Assembly: GCA_002340325.1 (NCBI GenBank)
Contig: DDLV01000016.1
Location: 1 to 62,150 of the forward strand
Direction: 5' to 3'
Length of the DNA: 62,150 nucleotides
Origin: Glaciecola sp. UBA2563
GTDB taxonomy: Bacteria; Pseudomonadota; Gammaproteobacteria; Enterobacterales; Alteromonadaceae
Part shown: piece after piece, positions 9,434 to 18,141 of the stretch
How the letters are laid out: every line of letters starts with the position of its first letter
Position numbering within the stretch: position 1 is the first letter of the stretch
Program-made: the position numbers and the translations under genes
Notes under the pieces: generated by a model
Seen by the model: the letters and a program-made list of their open reading frames with translations, nothing else
Database searches by the model: none
What the model was told of the DNA's origin: nothing

Positions 9434-10618
9434 ATGAAAACCTTCAACGCATTTGCTAGTTCAGATAATACAGAAACACTGGTTAGTGAACTCGCCTTTC
9501 AACTGCGCGAATCAAACTGCAAGCTAGATGCACTTGTTGGCTACTTTAATGTAGAGCATGATGTCAAAGTAATTAGCAAAGTATTACTTGACGAGTTTGA
9601 TTGCCCAATCATGTTGGCCAGTTCCTGTAACGGTGCATTTGGACTTTTTAATGGAAAAGGTGACGTTCAAGCTGACATTTCCGTGTTTGGTATTTCAGAT
9701 CCCAATGGACATTATGGAATTGGTTATGCCCATACAAGTTTGCAAGCGCCCCAAAAAGCTGCAGAAGAGGCAATAAACTCAGCATTGGAAAGCTCAGGGC
9801 TGATGTATGAAACGCCTACAATGGTTTGGACAATAATGCCACCTGGACAGGAAGAGGAATTATTAGCAGGATTCGCTAATATTATTGGGCCTCGCGTGCC
9901 AATTTTCGGAGGCAGTGCAGCCGATAACGATGTGAGCGGAAATTGGTACCAGTTTGCTGACAGTAAAATAGCACAAGACTTAGTTATTGCACTGGTAATG
10001 CAGCCAAGTCAACCGATTGCAAGCAGTTATAGCTCGGGTTATCACCCAACCGAAGACATCTTAATTGCGAGCGAGTGTGAAGGACGTACCGTCCACAAGC
10101 TTAATGGTATTAAAGCTGCTGTAGAGTATGACGCTTTAACTAATCACAGCATCGCACACGCTTTGTCAGGGGGGAATGTGTTAGGTGATACGACACTCAA
10201 CCCATTGGGTAAACTAATATCATCTCCAAGTGGTATCTCGGAGTATTTACTCTGTCATCCGGATTCTGTAACCGAAGAAGGTGGCCTCTCTCTGTTTTCA
10301 GTGGTGGAAAATGGGCAAGAATTCCAATTAATGGAAGGCAGTATTGAGGGGTTGGTTAACCGCGCAAAAATGGTTATTCAAAACGCGATCCAACTCCTTC
10401 CGGAAGGCAAGAAGCCTACAGGTGTGCTTATGATTTACTGTGCTGGATGCATGCTAACAGTTGGACCTGAGATTGAGAATATGCAAATCGCCGTGAAAGA
10501 GCTTGTCGGGAACTTACCTGTGTGCGGTGCTTATACGTTTGGAGAACAGGGCTGTTTCTTAGATGGAAAAAATAGACATGGAAATTTAATGATTTCAGCT
10601 GTGGTATTCTCTACATGA
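9434..10618 (+). CDS. FIST domain sensor protein
   Basis: A 394-residue protein with FIST_N (about 25-220) and FIST_C (about 225-375) domains, a family found next to signalling proteins and thought to bind small ligands such as amino acids. Markers are FGGSAADND in the N-domain and PVCGAYTFGEQG near the C-terminus. No membrane segment is seen, so it is probably a cytoplasmic input module. ATG 9434 has GGGAG just upstream; an in-frame GTG at 9422 is less likely. Its stop overlaps the kinase start (ATGA), so the two are almost certainly co-translated and work as a sensor-kinase pair. The ligand is unknown. Confidence 0.85.
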   Translation: MKTFNAFASSDNTETLVSELAFQLRESNCKLDALVGYFNVEHDVKVISKVLLDEFDCPIMLASSCNGAFGLFNGKGDVQADISVFGISDPNGHYGIGYAHTSLQAPQKAAEEAINSALESSGLMYETPTMVWTIMPPGQEEELLAGFANIIGPRVPIFGGSAADNDVSGNWYQFADSKIAQDLVIALVMQPSQPIASSYSSGYHPTEDILIASECEGRTVHKLNGIKAAVEYDALTNHSIAHALSGGNVLGDTTLNPLGKLISSPSGISEYLLCHPDSVTEEGGLSLFSVVENGQEFQLMEGSIEGLVNRAKMVIQNAIQLLPEGKKPTGVLMIYCAGCMLTVGPEIENMQIAVKELVGNLPVCGAYTFGEQGCFLDGKNRHGNLMISAVVFST

Positions 10619-12051
10619 ATCGAGAGCAAGAGTCTTTAACCGAAAATCTCAATCTAATTTACAGGCTAAAAGAGCAAGCCGAATCTCTTAGACAAGAGAG
10701 TGACATGCTGTTGTCGGGAATGCGCGCTATTTTGGCTGCACCAGACAGACACCATTTATACAAAGAAACCTTTGAGCTCTTTCGCACTATTATTCCCTAC
10801 GAGTTCTGTTTTGTACTCGATCCACATGAACCGGGCTATATGAAATGCAGTGCGACGACGGATGAAAGGTTTTTGTCTACGACGTGGCAGGTGGATACAT
10901 TGCTAAAAAAAGCGTTATCCGAGCGTCCAATTGCAATTTTTAACGCCAAAATCCAACCAACGTGGAAGCAACAAAACTTTGATGGGATCACCACACCAGC
11001 GTCAGTTCTTTACTGTCCATTTAGAGTGAGTAAGCATAAGTCTATTATTGTTTTTTGCACTAATGAAATCGGCTTTTACACCCAACATCATGTTGCCATT
11101 GCTCAACGATATCGAGAATTTACAGAGCAGACGTTTTTGTCAGTGCAAGCAAAATTGAAAGCGCTAGAATCTGAGCAGCTTCGAGAAGACAAGGAACGTG
11201 CTGAGCGTTCAATGTTGCATTCAGAGAAAATGGCATCTTTGGGTCTCCTAGCAGCAGGTGTTGCTCATGAAATCAATAATCCTGTTGCGTTTATTAAATC
11301 AAACGTTGACTTTTTAAACAGTAGTTTACCAATGATCAAGCAACTATTGACTACGGTTAAATCTATCGCTGAATCCAATGTCCTCGATGCGTCGCATAAA
11401 GCACAGTTGGATACACTGATAAATGAACAAGAATTGTTGTACTTCGCTGATGATATGCAAGACATATGCAATTCGACATCAGATGGCGTGAAACGGGTAA
11501 CGGATATCATAAGTAGCCTAAAAACATTCACCCGAACAGATGAAAAAAATGAAGACCAAGCGATTGACGTAAATGAATGCATTGAAAATTCTCTGCGTTT
11601 GGTCAGCTCAGAGTTTAAAAACAATATCAGAGTTGAAAAGACACTTGCTGGTGCGTTACCAATGCTGGCGGGTAATCCCGGTAAATTTAATCAAGTTATC
11701 GTTAACTTGTTTATTAATGCAGCGCAATCAATGGACACTGGCGGCACTGTTTCTGTTGTAACTAGGAAAACGGGTGCTGCCTCGATTGACAATAAAAATG
11801 GACTTTTCATTGACATTAAAGACAGCGGTTGCGGCATCAATGAGAGAGATTTGAGCCAGATTTTCCAACCTTTTTACACGACGAAACCGGTGGGCGAGGG
11901 TACAGGTCTTGGTTTGTACATTACCTTTAGCTTGGTAGAGTCACTGGGTGGTAAAATAACGGTTACTAGCCAGGTAAACGAAGGTACCGAGTTCAGCATT
12001 TTTTTCCCTGCAGAGTGTTTCCTCTCAGCAACAGAACCAAAAGAGGCATAA
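10615..12051 (+). CDS. Soluble sensor histidine kinase paired with FIST protein
   Basis: A 478-residue cytoplasmic histidine kinase. A short N-terminal coiled coil (about 5-40) leads into a GAF-like region (about 45-185), a linker helix, then the HisKA segment with phospho-acceptor H218 in AAGVAHEINNP, and an HATPase domain with NLFINAAQS (N box), DSGCGI (G1) and GEGTGLGL (G2). There are no membrane spans. Input probably comes from the FIST protein encoded by the overlapping upstream gene. The core closely resembles the H-NOX-linked kinase at 16666-18141. No receiver is encoded directly beside it; the nearest are at 14576-16009 and 18134-19348. Confidence 0.9.
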   Translation: MNREQESLTENLNLIYRLKEQAESLRQESDMLLSGMRAILAAPDRHHLYKETFELFRTIIPYEFCFVLDPHEPGYMKCSATTDERFLSTTWQVDTLLKKALSERPIAIFNAKIQPTWKQQNFDGITTPASVLYCPFRVSKHKSIIVFCTNEIGFYTQHHVAIAQRYREFTEQTFLSVQAKLKALESEQLREDKERAERSMLHSEKMASLGLLAAGVAHEINNPVAFIKSNVDFLNSSLPMIKQLLTTVKSIAESNVLDASHKAQLDTLINEQELLYFADDMQDICNSTSDGVKRVTDIISSLKTFTRTDEKNEDQAIDVNECIENSLRLVSSEFKNNIRVEKTLAGALPMLAGNPGKFNQVIVNLFINAAQSMDTGGTVSVVTRKTGAASIDNKNGLFIDIKDSGCGINERDLSQIFQPFYTTKPVGEGTGLGLYITFSLVESLGGKITVTSQVNEGTEFSIFFPAECFLSATEPKEA

Positions 12052-12059
12052 TAACCCTC

Positions 12060-13064
12060 TTAGGTCCTTATAGGTTTTTTGCGATATGTAAGGAATGCAA
12101 TTGCACTAGATTCTAACCACATGTAGACACTTGTCGGCAACGTCGCTAACATTGCACACGTCACGGTTGTAAGCGTTCGATTTGGTTCTTCAAGTACAAT
12201 TGAGGGTTTGGTCAAGAGCGCTTTAACTATCAATTTTATTGCATCTTGTTTATTTCTCGCTTGAATTGCTCTTCGTGCTAAATATCGATATTGATATGCC
12301 AATGCCAGACTATAGTATTTAGCAAAAAAGCCTTTGTGTTGTATTCGAAGATTAGCCATCGCCTTTTTCCAACTATCCAACTGTCCATACAGGTTTGCTG
12401 ATAATCCACCCATATTTATTCGATAGTAGGTATACGGCGATGATATTCCTGCAAATGTCCACTCAGTAGTTAGCGCGATTCGTGTCCAACATTCAATGTC
12501 TTCTGATTGTTTTAAGTCTTCATCGAAGTACATTTTCCTGTCTTGTCGGAAAAACGCGATTTGCTCAAGCGCTGCTTTTCTAAACACCGGCGCAGATCCG
12601 TTTCCGACGGGGTTTCGGCAGAATATATATCGAGGTGTTACATCAGTTAACCGCGGAAACTGTCCTAAGCCGATTTCATTATCATCGTCATCAACAAAAA
12701 GCGACGGACAGTAACTACATCCTATTTTTTCATCCGAAAGTAAATGCTGCACATGCCCGCACAATTTTCTTGGATGCCAAAAATCATCTGCATCCAAGAG
12801 GGCGATAAATTCTCCTTTAGCTGCTGTAATACCTGTGTTTCTTGCGCCTGACAATCCTCTGTTATGCTGCTTTATCAAGACGAGTCTAGGGTCACTAAAC
12901 TGTTTTACAATGTCTGTTGACGCATCTTTTCCACCATCATCAACACATAGAATTTCAATATTTTTGTACGTTTGATTAATAACGGAAGTAAGCGCTTTTT
13001 TAATGTATTTTTCCACGTTGTAAATTGGAATGACAACAGAAACAAGTGGCAAATCTCGGTGCAT
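12060..13064 (-). CDS. GT2 family glycosyltransferase
   Basis: A 334-residue GT2 enzyme with VSVVIPIYNVEKYI at the N-terminus, CVDDGGKDAS around residue 40, GLSGARNTGI, and LLDADDFW as the metal/nucleotide-sugar site. The C-terminal part contains hydrophobic stretches that may sit on the membrane. It is the second gene of a minus-strand unit, 12 bp after the flippase-like gene, so it should decorate the same lipid-linked oligosaccharide. It ends 8 bp from the convergent histidine kinase gene with only weak terminator-like sequence between them. Confidence 0.87.
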   Translation of the reverse strand: MHRDLPLVSVVIPIYNVEKYIKKALTSVINQTYKNIEILCVDDGGKDASTDIVKQFSDPRLVLIKQHNRGLSGARNTGITAAKGEFIALLDADDFWHPRKLCGHVQHLLSDEKIGCSYCPSLFVDDDDNEIGLGQFPRLTDVTPRYIFCRNPVGNGSAPVFRKAALEQIAFFRQDRKMYFDEDLKQSEDIECWTRIALTTEWTFAGISSPYTYYRINMGGLSANLYGQLDSWKKAMANLRIQHKGFFAKYYSLALAYQYRYLARRAIQARNKQDAIKLIVKALLTKPSIVLEEPNRTLTTVTCAMLATLPTSVYMWLESSAIAFLTYRKKPIRT

Positions 13065-13076
13065 AATAGTACTCCT

Positions 13077-14339
13077 TTAAAACGTCCTAGACGTTGGAAA
13101 TAGAAAGCCATATTTGCGCTCAACAAATACAAGCACATAGATCGAAATACCTATCACTATATTTGCAAGTAGCATTGTTTTGGCAAAAGCAAGGGGCGTA
13201 TGAATTTCGAAGAATTGAAGGAAGAAAATAAATGCTATCAGTGCGTAGCAGCGTATTACCGACTCTATTTTAAAACGCGCAAGTGAGCGAAAACTAGAAC
13301 AGCAAAGATCAATAAACGCGATGGGTATCACTGAATAGCATAGCCAAATGGCGCTATCTATCGCCATTGACCATTTCGCACCGAATAACATCGGAAGATA
13401 AAAAGGCACTAATAGGGACTGTATAACTGCCATGACTGAAACAAATATAACAAGCCAACTTAAGAGTTTTTTCGTTTTATTTGTTTGTTTAGCGCGATTT
13501 ATATCACACAGATAGGGAAACAGCGCAGTATCAAGAGCACTCACAAATGATTGAGAAATTCCAATACTCGCATTCCTGGCTATGCTATATAGCCCAAGTA
13601 ATTCTGGGCTAAGTATTCGGCCAGCAATAAGCAAATCAGTATGCATTTTCAACGCTTTAGCAGATTCACTTGCGACAAGTTTACAAGATGCTGTAAACAT
13701 GGCTTTCATTTTATTCAGCGAGAATTCGCCATTGATGGAAGGCGTTGGTTCCTTTAAGAATAGATATAACCAGATAATCGCAAACGCGTATTTTCCAAAA
13801 ACGACCGAGAATACGCCTGCACCAAAGAAAGCACTGCATGCAATGATGCAATTTTCAAAAGAAAGCGCAATCGCAGTAGCTGTGCTAATTTTAGCAATAT
13901 TATTATTGCGCGTTATCGTGAATACACGTGCACTAACAATGGGAAACACTAAGTAGACAGGTGCTGCTAACCAAAGAATTTCGAATAAAAGTGGTTGTTG
14001 GTAGAATTTAGACGCGAACCAACCTACGGACATTTGAATAATCACTAACAATGAACAAAGTATCCACTGCAGTACAATACCGTTATATAACGTCTGTAGT
14101 AATTCACTTTTTGAACATTGAACAACCTGGGGGCCAGACCCACAACGCATCAACATGCGGATGATGTCTTGCAACACTAGCGATAACATCACCAAACCAT
14201 ATTGTTCCAGTGATAACACCCAAGCCAGCGCAAACAGTGTGGTGAGACGAAACACTTTTGCAACTAATTCTGCACTAACTGACCAGCCGGCGTTCGTTAG
14301 GAACTTGGTGAGTGCAGATTGAACATAATAAGGTTGCAT
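13077..14339 (-). CDS. Wzx-like oligosaccharide flippase
   Basis: A 420-residue very hydrophobic protein with about twelve predicted membrane helices, matching the polysaccharide biosynthesis protein / MATE-like exporter family. It should flip undecaprenyl-linked repeat units across the inner membrane, supplying the function missing from the plus-strand operon. Features include a charged N-terminus with KFLTNAGWSVSAELVAKV, the usual first amphipathic stretch, and SIARNASIGISQSF in the middle. It is divergent from the regulator-rich plus-strand genes and has a periodic element 40-83 bp upstream of its start. Confidence 0.8.
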   Translation of the reverse strand: MQPYYVQSALTKFLTNAGWSVSAELVAKVFRLTTLFALAWVLSLEQYGLVMLSLVLQDIIRMLMRCGSGPQVVQCSKSELLQTLYNGIVLQWILCSLLVIIQMSVGWFASKFYQQPLLFEILWLAAPVYLVFPIVSARVFTITRNNNIAKISTATAIALSFENCIIACSAFFGAGVFSVVFGKYAFAIIWLYLFLKEPTPSINGEFSLNKMKAMFTASCKLVASESAKALKMHTDLLIAGRILSPELLGLYSIARNASIGISQSFVSALDTALFPYLCDINRAKQTNKTKKLLSWLVIFVSVMAVIQSLLVPFYLPMLFGAKWSMAIDSAIWLCYSVIPIAFIDLCCSSFRSLARFKIESVIRCYALIAFIFFLQFFEIHTPLAFAKTMLLANIVIGISIYVLVFVERKYGFLFPTSRTF

Positions 14340-14378
14340 ACTGGCGGTGTTTTCCTATCTTGTTAGCGTCGGTTAAGC

Positions 14379-14422
14379 GGTAATTAACAGGTGATTAATC
14401 GGTTATAAATCGATTACTAACC
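14379..14422. repeat. Four imperfect 11-bp tandem repeats upstream of the flippase gene
   Basis: Units at 14379-14389, 14390-14400, 14401-14411 and 14412-14422 follow the pattern GGTNATTAATC; units two and three are closest to it and the fourth is diverged. A partial copy (GGTTAAGC) precedes them at 14371. The period equals about one helical turn, so a protein could bind along one face. The array starts 40 bp upstream of the minus-strand flippase start codon. It may be a regulator site; the bound protein is unknown. Confidence 0.45.
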
Positions 14423-14575
14423 GCTGTTTGCAAGAAGGGTTTACAAGAAGAGTGCCAAATATAAGTTATTGAAATATATAAATAATATTTTAAGTTGATC
14501 AAAGAGGAAATGTTTTTCGCAATTTGCAATGCAATATGTGAAAGGAAAAAAAGGCATGATGTGCATTATCAAACG

Positions 14576-16009
14576 CTATGTTTGCCATTGCTGGATTTTA
14601 CGATAAAGCGTTGATGGGCTTACTCCAAGTGAGCTGGCCGCTTGCACGATATTATCTTCACTCACCTGTATCGCATGTTCTATCGCACGCCGTTCTACCA
14701 ATGCTAATGGAATGATTTCGCTGTTGTCTGATTGTTGGTTCACTGCATCATCTATCTGCATATCAGTACTTTTCAATATTTGAGATGGTTTTTGAGGTGG
14801 CGTTTGCTTAGCGCTTGTATCTTTGAGTTGTTGGCCGATCACTTTTTCATCTATCAGTGGCCCATCGGACATGATGACACAGCTATGCACTAAGTTACGT
14901 AACTGTCGAATATTACCCGGCCAATTATAGTTTGTGAGCGTTGCTTGTGCTTTTTCAGAGAAACCAGCAAACAACTTATTCTCTTCTTCGCTGAACTCAG
15001 TAAGAAAGTGGGCAGCTAATTGAATGACATCACTGTCTCTGTATTTTAATGCTGGAAGATCAATGCTAATGACGTTGAGTCGATAAAATAAATCTTCTCT
15101 TAATTTCTTTTCTTCGATCGCTGCTAAAGGTTCTCTATTTGTCGCTGCAATAAATCGTATATCTGCTTTTTCCGTCTTATTTGAGCCTACTTTACTAAAC
15201 TCTCCAGTCTGCAAAAAGCGCAATAATTTGGCTTGAAGTAAAATGTCCATTTCGCCCAATTCGTCAAGAAAAAGTGTCCCGCCATTTGCAAGCGTGGCAA
15301 GCCCGTCGCGATGACTTAATGCACCTGAGAAAGCTCCTTTAACATGGCCAAATATCTCCGACTCCATAAGTTCATTTGGTATGGCTGCACAGTTTATTGT
15401 GTAAAATGGTTTATTTTTTCGCTTGCTTAAGCGATGTAGTGCTTGTGCTGCAACTTCTTTCCCTGAACCACTTGGCCCTGTTATGAAAACAGAAGCGTTG
15501 CTCGGCGCTGCTTTTTCGATAGCTGAATATACAAACTGCATCACCACTGAATCGCCAATGAAGCCTTCGAAGTTTGGTTTGCGCCGAGATTGATAGCGCA
15601 TCAGTGTTTGTTTTAGCATCGATTTTTCAAGTGATTCGTCTCTAGCTTTTAGGGCTTGATTCAGCAAGATGATAAATTCATCGTTATCCCATGGTTTTTG
15701 AAGGTATCCCCAGACACGCCCTTCATTGATTGATTTGAGAATCATGTCTAAGTCGGTATGTGCGGTGAGCATAATACGGATCGTCTCGGGGTACTTAATC
15801 GCGATTTTCGATAATAGTTCAACGCCGTCCATCCCCGGCATATTCAAATCAGATACGATTATATCGGCCGGTTTTTTTTCAAGTATGTCTAGGGCTTCAG
15901 TACCGTTGGATGCAAGATATATTTCAAATTTTTGTTTACGAAGTGTTCGTTTAAGCGCACTTAAAATATCGTGTTCATCATCGACCAGTAAAACTCGAGC
16001 GTTAAACAT
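14576..16009 (-). CDS. Sigma54-dependent response regulator (NtrC family)
   Basis: A 477-residue NtrC-type activator. The receiver domain (about 5-120) has VLLVDDEHD, phospho-acceptor D54 in IVSDLNMPG and KPW. The AAA+ domain (about 150-385) has Walker A GPSGSGKE, the sigma54-contact loop as GAFSGA instead of the usual GAFTGA, and a Walker B region LFLDELGEMD. The C-terminus is a Fis-type helix-turn-helix. I chose ATG 16009 because GAAGGA lies 7 bp before it; an in-frame TTG at 16024 would include that site. It is divergent from the H-NOX operon. The likely kinases are those of FIST and H-NOX, and likely targets include nearby polysaccharide genes; both are inferences. Confidence 0.9.
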   Translation of the reverse strand: MFNARVLLVDDEHDILSALKRTLRKQKFEIYLASNGTEALDILEKKPADIIVSDLNMPGMDGVELLSKIAIKYPETIRIMLTAHTDLDMILKSINEGRVWGYLQKPWDNDEFIILLNQALKARDESLEKSMLKQTLMRYQSRRKPNFEGFIGDSVVMQFVYSAIEKAAPSNASVFITGPSGSGKEVAAQALHRLSKRKNKPFYTINCAAIPNELMESEIFGHVKGAFSGALSHRDGLATLANGGTLFLDELGEMDILLQAKLLRFLQTGEFSKVGSNKTEKADIRFIAATNREPLAAIEEKKLREDLFYRLNVISIDLPALKYRDSDVIQLAAHFLTEFSEEENKLFAGFSEKAQATLTNYNWPGNIRQLRNLVHSCVIMSDGPLIDEKVIGQQLKDTSAKQTPPQKPSQILKSTDMQIDDAVNQQSDNSEIIPLALVERRAIEHAIQVSEDNIVQAASSLGVSPSTLYRKIQQWQT

Positions 16010-16030
16010 GCGTGGTTCCTTCAAGTGTCA

Positions 16031-16058
16031 TATTAAATTAATATACTTAAGTGCTTAA
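16031..16058. promoter_or_regulatory. Palindromic elements between the sigma54 regulator and H-NOX genes
   Basis: The 117-bp divergent region holds a 6-1-6 palindrome (TATTAA-A-TTAATA, 16031-16043) and a 5-2-5 inverted repeat (TTAAG-TG-CTTAA, 16047-16058). They are AT-rich, so chance is possible. Their position fits an operator acting on one or both divergent promoters. A TATAGT hexamer at about 16084 could be the -10 of the H-NOX operon. Confidence 0.3.
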
Positions 16059-16126
16059 CTGACGGATGTTAAATATTATTTCTATAGTATAGACACTAGT
16101 ATGAATGAAGATGGAGTACAGATCTT

Positions 16127-16669
16127 ATGAAAGGAGTAATTTTCCTTAAACTAGAAGAATTTGTCGACGAAACATTCGGAGATATGGCGTGGGATAACAT
16201 TTTAAATATCGCAGATGTTGCGAGCGACGGTGCTTATACAAGCATTGCTTTATATGATGACGAAGAGTTTTTTTCCATTGTGAAAACGCTGTGTGAAGAG
16301 CACGGCTTAAAGATGAAAGAGGCACAGTTTGCTTTTGGGCAGTGGATCCACGATAAACTTATAGCTATAGCACCAAAAGATGTGCACCAAATTACTGACA
16401 CGTTTACATTTCTGCGAGCCGTAAATGATGTCATTCATATTGAAGTCATGAAGATCCATCCTGACGCTATCCTTCCAGAATTTATTTTTTTAGAAGAAAC
16501 TGAGACTAAACTGTTAATGGAATATAAATCTCCAAGAGGGCTGTGCTACTTTTGCGAGGGTATTATCAATGCGCTTATCAATCGACTACATGAGAATATA
16601 AGCGTCAGACAAATTGAATGTGTCCACGAAGGCGATGCCAGATGCGTGTTTGAACTGATAAAACAATGA
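16127..16669 (+). CDS. H-NOX heme nitric-oxide sensor
   Basis: A 180-residue stand-alone H-NOX (HNOB) protein, full length for the family. It starts with the canonical MKGVIF, has the proximal heme ligand H104 in the NDVIHIEVMKIHPDA block, a conserved Pro near 117, and the YxSxR heme-propionate motif at 133-137. Cysteines at 140, 143, 165 and 173 sit where some facultatively anaerobic bacteria have a zinc/thiol redox site. It should bind NO on ferrous heme and change the activity of its partner kinase, whose start overlaps this stop (ATGA). The H-NOX/kinase pairing is known from Shewanella and Vibrio, where it controls biofilm formation. Confidence 0.93.
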   Translation: MKGVIFLKLEEFVDETFGDMAWDNILNIADVASDGAYTSIALYDDEEFFSIVKTLCEEHGLKMKEAQFAFGQWIHDKLIAIAPKDVHQITDTFTFLRAVNDVIHIEVMKIHPDAILPEFIFLEETETKLLMEYKSPRGLCYFCEGIINALINRLHENISVRQIECVHEGDARCVFELIKQ

Positions 16670-18141
16670 AGGCTACAAAAGAACAATTAGAAAAACGTAT
16701 CGCAATGTTAGAACGCAAAGTAGTGCGTCAAACAAAAGCGAGAGAGCAAGCTGAACAGCAGCTGGAATCGTTTGCGTGGGAAATTTTTAAAAAAAATAGT
16801 TCACTTAGTTTGTCACTGGAAGAGGCGCAACGCAAGACGCGCGAGCTAGCGTTTTTGCATGAGATATCATTGCGAATAGCAAACGAAAATTCCATGGAAT
16901 TGATGATATTGTCTGTCCTGAAGACATTAGTTAGTTTTTCTGAAGCTGATTATGCAACAACCATAAGACTGCACAGAGGGGAGTGTTCAAATTTAACTAG
17001 CCTAGCGGTTTATTCTCAAGAGGACGGCTGGATGGAACATCACCCGCTCATGAAGGCAATAGTTGCTCATTTCAACAAAAGCATCGAAAAGCAGGAAGAG
17101 TGGCTATCATCACAATTGTTCTTTGAATCAAGCAGTAAACCCTATCACTGCATTTACATCGCTTTTCCTACGGGTGATCAGGCCCAGCTAGTTTTGGTTT
17201 TGATTCATAAGAAACACGAATTAAGCAGCGATAGTCTATATGTTTTGAACACGGCAAAAGGACAGATTCAAACAGGTATAAGAAGACGCATTAATGAAGC
17301 TAGGCTAAACAAATACACGCTAGAACTGGAGTCTGTGCTTGAAAGCCTTCGCGAAACGCAGGAACAATTAATACAATCTGAAAAAATGGCCTCGCTTGGA
17401 CAATTGGCAGCAGGTGTTGCGCATGAGATAAACAACCCACTGGGCTATGTTCGCTCAAATTTGCAAGTGTTAAAAGAATACATGGATGAATTAACGGTAT
17501 TCGAAAAGCAACTTTATGCGTTATCCGATGACCGTTCGCTATCGCCATCTATGATCAAAACACTCTTAGAAAATACAGATTTACCGTTACTTTTTGATGA
17601 TTCAAAAAAAATTATAGATACCAATTTAGAGGGTATTCAACGGGTTTCGGAAATCGTACAAGCGTTAAAAAACGTGTCTAGAGTCAGCGATGAAAAGTTT
17701 GAAACACTATCACTGAATCAAGTGGTGGATAACTCCTTAAAAGTAGTTCGAAATGAACTGAAATATCAGCATAAAGTCATCAACAAACTTGACAATGAAA
17801 TGCCAGATATTAAGGGTAGCTTTAGCCAACTTCAGCAAGTGTTTATCAACTTTTTTGTAAATGCTGCGCAAGCCATGCCAGACGGTGGCACGCTTATCAT
17901 AGATAAACAGGTCACTAATGAATCAATTAAGGTTTATATCATTGATACGGGCGTAGGCATGGATGAAGAAACTCAACGCAAGGTCTTCACCCCCTTTTTT
18001 ACAACGAAACCCATTGGTGTTGGCACTGGCATTGGGATGTCGATTTCTTATGCAATATTGGAAAAGCATAGTGCCGAAGTATCTGTGCAATCCGAAGTAC
18101 GGCATGGAACAACATTTACGATTAAATTTCCAATCAATTAA
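16666..18141 (+). CDS. H-NOX-associated histidine kinase
   Basis: A 491-residue soluble kinase. It begins with a coiled coil (about 1-60), then a GAF-like domain (about 70-205), a second helical linker, the HisKA region with H253 in AAGVAHEINNP, and an HATPase domain with NFFVNAAQA, DTGVGM and GVGTGIGM. No membrane span and no receiver is attached. By analogy with HnoK its autophosphorylation would be inhibited by NO-bound H-NOX. Its 3' end overlaps the convergent response regulator by 8 bp. The kinase core is strikingly like that of the FIST partner kinase, suggesting a shared origin and possibly shared receivers. Confidence 0.9.
   Translation: MKATKEQLEKRIAMLERKVVRQTKAREQAEQQLESFAWEIFKKNSSLSLSLEEAQRKTRELAFLHEISLRIANENSMELMILSVLKTLVSFSEADYATTIRLHRGECSNLTSLAVYSQEDGWMEHHPLMKAIVAHFNKSIEKQEEWLSSQLFFESSSKPYHCIYIAFPTGDQAQLVLVLIHKKHELSSDSLYVLNTAKGQIQTGIRRRINEARLNKYTLELESVLESLRETQEQLIQSEKMASLGQLAAGVAHEINNPLGYVRSNLQVLKEYMDELTVFEKQLYALSDDRSLSPSMIKTLLENTDLPLLFDDSKKIIDTNLEGIQRVSEIVQALKNVSRVSDEKFETLSLNQVVDNSLKVVRNELKYQHKVINKLDNEMPDIKGSFSQLQQVFINFFVNAAQAMPDGGTLIIDKQVTNESIKVYIIDTGVGMDEETQRKVFTPFFTTKPIGVGTGIGMSISYAILEKHSAEVSVQSEVRHGTTFTIKFPIN

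Noticed and set aside
15726..16058. 110-residue plus-strand frame antisense to the sigma54 regulator
   Set aside because: It lies opposite the conserved receiver domain and spans the divergent promoter; no homology or start signal.
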